A stretch of 22,647 bases of DNA, taken from positions 1-22,647 of the forward strand of contig CAKTUU010000034.1 in assembly GCA_934621505.1 (NCBI GenBank), read 5' to 3'. Positions 20,837 through 22,647 of the stretch are shown here, piece after piece; position 1 is the first letter of the stretch, and every line of letters begins with the position of its first letter. The DNA is from an uncultured Clostridia bacterium (GTDB lineage Bacteria; Bacillota; Clostridia; Christensenellales; Aristaeellaceae). The position numbers were made by a program, and so were the translations under genes. Below the pieces are notes generated by a model that did not search any database, was not told where the DNA came from, and saw nothing but the letters and a program-made list of their open reading frames with translations.

Positions 20837-21865
20837 TCAGAAAGCCTTCAGAAAGCTGGTGCGGCTCAGGTGCTGCAACAGCTCAAAATTTTCAATAATG
20901 TTGCCCAGGCCCAGGGCGGCGCAGTCCATGGGCTCCTTGGACAGCAGCACGGGAATGCCCAGCTCGCTGGCGATCATCTGATCCATGCCGTACAGCAGCG
21001 ACCCGCCGCCGGTCAGGTAAATGCCGTTATGCATAATATCCGCTGCCAGCTCGGGGGGCGTGCGCTCCAGCACCCATTTAATCGCGCCCAGAATGGCCAG
21101 GCAGGGCTCGTGAATGGCGTCGTAAATCTGGGTAGAGGTAATTTCCGTGGTTTGGGGCAGGTTGGTTACCATGTCCCGGCCGCGGATGCGGGCCCGGCGT
21201 TCGTCCCGCAGGGGAAGGGCCGCTCCCAGGTCCAGCTTCACCTCCTCGGCGGTGCGGTCGCCGATGAGAATGTTAAATTCTCTTTTGATAAAGTTGATGA
21301 TGGCTTCGTCCATTTTGACGCCGCCCACACGGATGGAATGGCTGATGACGACGCCGCCCAGGGAAATGACGGCTACGTCCGTTGTGCCGCCGCCGATATC
21401 CACCACCATACAGCCGTTGGGATCAAACACCGGCAGGCCGCTGCCCAGCGCGGACAAAAAGGGCTTTTCCACCAGATAAACCTTGCGGCTTCCTGCGTAC
21501 TTGGCGGCCTCGCCCACGGCCCGGCGCTCGATGGCGGAAATGGAGCAGGGATAGCTTAGAAACAGCCTGGGCTTAACCAGATAGCTGGAGCCAATGGCCT
21601 TGCGCATAAAATACTGGATCATAATTTCCGTCATGTCAAAGTCGGTAATCACGCCCTCCCGCATGGGGCGGACGGCCATAACGCCTTCCGTGGTGCGGCC
21701 CAGCATAATCTTTGCGTCGTCGCCTACGGCGCGCACCTTTCGTTCGTTGCTGGAATCCACCACCACAATGGTTGGCTCGCTGATGACGATGCCCTTATGC
21801 TTGACGTAGACCAGCGTGTTGCTGGTGCCCAAATCCACGCCAAGGTCGTGCGCTACAAAACCCAT
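20837..21865 (-). CDS. mreB: Rod-shape-determining actin homologue MreB
   Basis: A 342-residue bacterial actin that forms membrane-bound filaments and guides the elongasome. ATPase motifs: phosphate 1 DLGVDLGTSNTLVYV (residues 7-21), VVDIGGGTTDVAVISLGG (phosphate 2, D156) and GIYLTGGGSLLYGMD (adenosine). Further family blocks are EGVITDFDMTEIMIQYFM and CAALGLG. The N-terminus is short (MGFVAHDLG), as in other Gram-positive MreB proteins. The ATG at 21865 has only a weak ribosome site (GGATG), so translation may depend on maf, which stops 27 bases upstream. The mreB-mreC-mreD-mrdA order is the classical one. Confidence 0.96.
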   Translation of the reverse strand: MGFVAHDLGVDLGTSNTLVYVKHKGIVISEPTIVVVDSSNERKVRAVGDDAKIMLGRTTEGVMAVRPMREGVITDFDMTEIMIQYFMRKAIGSSYLVKPRLFLSYPCSISAIERRAVGEAAKYAGSRKVYLVEKPFLSALGSGLPVFDPNGCMVVDIGGGTTDVAVISLGGVVISHSIRVGGVKMDEAIINFIKREFNILIGDRTAEEVKLDLGAALPLRDERRARIRGRDMVTNLPQTTEITSTQIYDAIHEPCLAILGAIKWVLERTPPELAADIMHNGIYLTGGGSLLYGMDQMIASELGIPVLLSKEPMDCAALGLGNIIENFELLQHLSRTSFLKAF

Positions 21866-21892
21866 ATTGGTTCACATCCGTTTCTGCATTTG

Positions 21893-22468
21893 TTAGGCTT
21901 GTAAAAAAGCGACGCCTGCTTCCATAAAAAAGCGGGTAAGCAGGTCCAGCGGCAGGCCGATCACATTGGATGGACTGCCATGAATACCGGTGATAAAAAT
22001 ACCCGCCATGCCCTGGATGGCATACGCGCCCGCCTTATCAAAGGGCTCTCCTGTGGCGATATAGTGCTGAATCATCTGGTCGGACAAGGGCATAAAGGTA
22101 ACCGATGTTTCCTCCACACCGCATTTTTCGCTGCCGTCCGGCAAACGCAGGCATACGCCGGTATACACCTGATGGTCCCGCCCGCTCAGTTTGCCCAGCA
22201 TAGCCGCCGCGTCCTGAGCGTCTTTAGGCTTTCCAAGAATATCCTGATCCACACATACCAGCGTGTCCGCCGCCAGTACCATGCGTCCCGGGTGACGCTG
22301 GGCCACTTCGGCGCATTTGATCTGCGCAAGGCGCATGACCCGCTCCCGCCCCGCTCCGCTGATTTGACTTTCATCCGCTCTGGACGGCTCCACTACAAAG
22401 GGGATGCCATACAAGCTTAACAGTTCCCGCCGCCGGGGCGATTGGGATGCCAGAATCAGCGGATCCAT
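21893..22468 (-). CDS. maf: Maf-type nucleoside triphosphate pyrophosphatase
   Basis: A 191-residue Maf/YhdE family enzyme that hydrolyses dTTP, UTP or modified nucleotides to the monophosphate and diphosphate in the cytoplasm. The length is typical. Motifs: LASQSPRRRELL (residues 6-17) with the catalytic Arg, LAADTLV (65-71, D68), DILGKPKDAQDAAAMLGKL (76-94), GRDHQVYTGV and GEPFDKAGAYAIQG (140-153), ending with IGLPLDLL. These fit the dTTP/UTP-type Maf subgroup. ATG 22468 has AAGGAGG eight bases upstream. It opens the minus-strand operon leading into mreB, as in many Bacillota; radC, which often follows maf, is absent here. Confidence 0.94.
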   Translation of the reverse strand: MDPLILASQSPRRRELLSLYGIPFVVEPSRADESQISGAGRERVMRLAQIKCAEVAQRHPGRMVLAADTLVCVDQDILGKPKDAQDAAAMLGKLSGRDHQVYTGVCLRLPDGSEKCGVEETSVTFMPLSDQMIQHYIATGEPFDKAGAYAIQGMAGIFITGIHGSPSNVIGLPLDLLTRFFMEAGVAFLQA

Positions 22469-22512
22469 TGACCGGGCCTCCTTTATATGCAGGGGATATA
22501 CTACAACATCTT

Positions 22513-22541
22513 ATTATAGCACAGTTTGGAAGGATAGGGAA
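22513..22541 (-). promoter_or_regulatory. Probable promoter of the maf-mre operon
   Basis: On the minus strand a perfect TATAAT (22518-22513) lies 45 bases before the maf ATG. The hexamer 17 bases upstream (TTCCCT, 22541-22536) is a weak -35. Further right, 22542-22647 holds no gene that I can support; it contains an inverted repeat TTGCTGTA/TACAGCAA (22568-22601) and a small hairpin TTTGC/GCAAA at the very end. Confidence 0.55.
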
Positions 22542-22647
22542 GCATATGGCGCGGGGACGGAAGAATTTTGCTGTAGGAGCGTCAAACATAGGTTACAGCA
22601 AGTTCGAAAAGAGCAGTCAAGGGAAAGGTGGAGATTTGCGAAGCAAA

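Overview
The window looks like chromosomal DNA from a fairly GC-rich Bacillota of class Clostridia. Evidence includes a ybaB-recR pair, a maf-mreBCD-mrdA-minD-rodA cell-shape cluster, a remnant of the Spo0A DNA-binding domain, strong GGAGG ribosome sites, frequent GTG and TTG starts, and TTGNNN-17 bp-TATNNT promoters. I cannot assign a genus. No insertion sequence, CRISPR array, rRNA or complete tRNA is visible.

Layout. Bases 1-394 are non-coding, with several hairpins, a clear intrinsic terminator (241-277) and the ybaB promoter (281-309). A plus-strand block follows: ybaB-recR, rmuC, a small proline-rich membrane protein with a DUF4230-type protein, and deoC. It ends at a 19-bp bidirectional terminator. 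A minus-strand block (4492-7189) then holds a truncated spo0A 3' end, a VCBS-like protein, an HMA metal-binding protein with a palindromic promoter/leader, and two secreted proteins (one with tandem chagasin/I42-like domains). Divergent promoters at 7262-7330 lead into plus-strand sbcD-sbcC, then a small unknown gene with a YfbR-type 5'-deoxynucleotidase.

From 12.1 kb to the right end everything is on the minus strand. Read in transcription order it is maf, mreB, mreC, mreD, mrdA (class B PBP), minD, rodA, then oadB, a 53-residue oadG-like gene and an unknown membrane protein, closed by a terminator at 12441-12477. A separate XRE-type regulator lies between this terminator and the convergence point at about 12.05 kb.

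Functional themes. DNA repair: recR, rmuC, sbcCD. Nucleotide salvage and hygiene: deoC, yfbR, maf. Elongasome: MreBCD, PBP2, RodA. A sodium-pump decarboxylase membrane part (OadB/OadG) is appended to the elongasome operon without its carboxyltransferase or biotin subunits. The oddest points are the OadB/OadG attachment, a MinD without MinC or MinE, the spo0A fragment, the palindromic HMA leader, the tandem I42 protein, and the structured non-coding segment at the left end.
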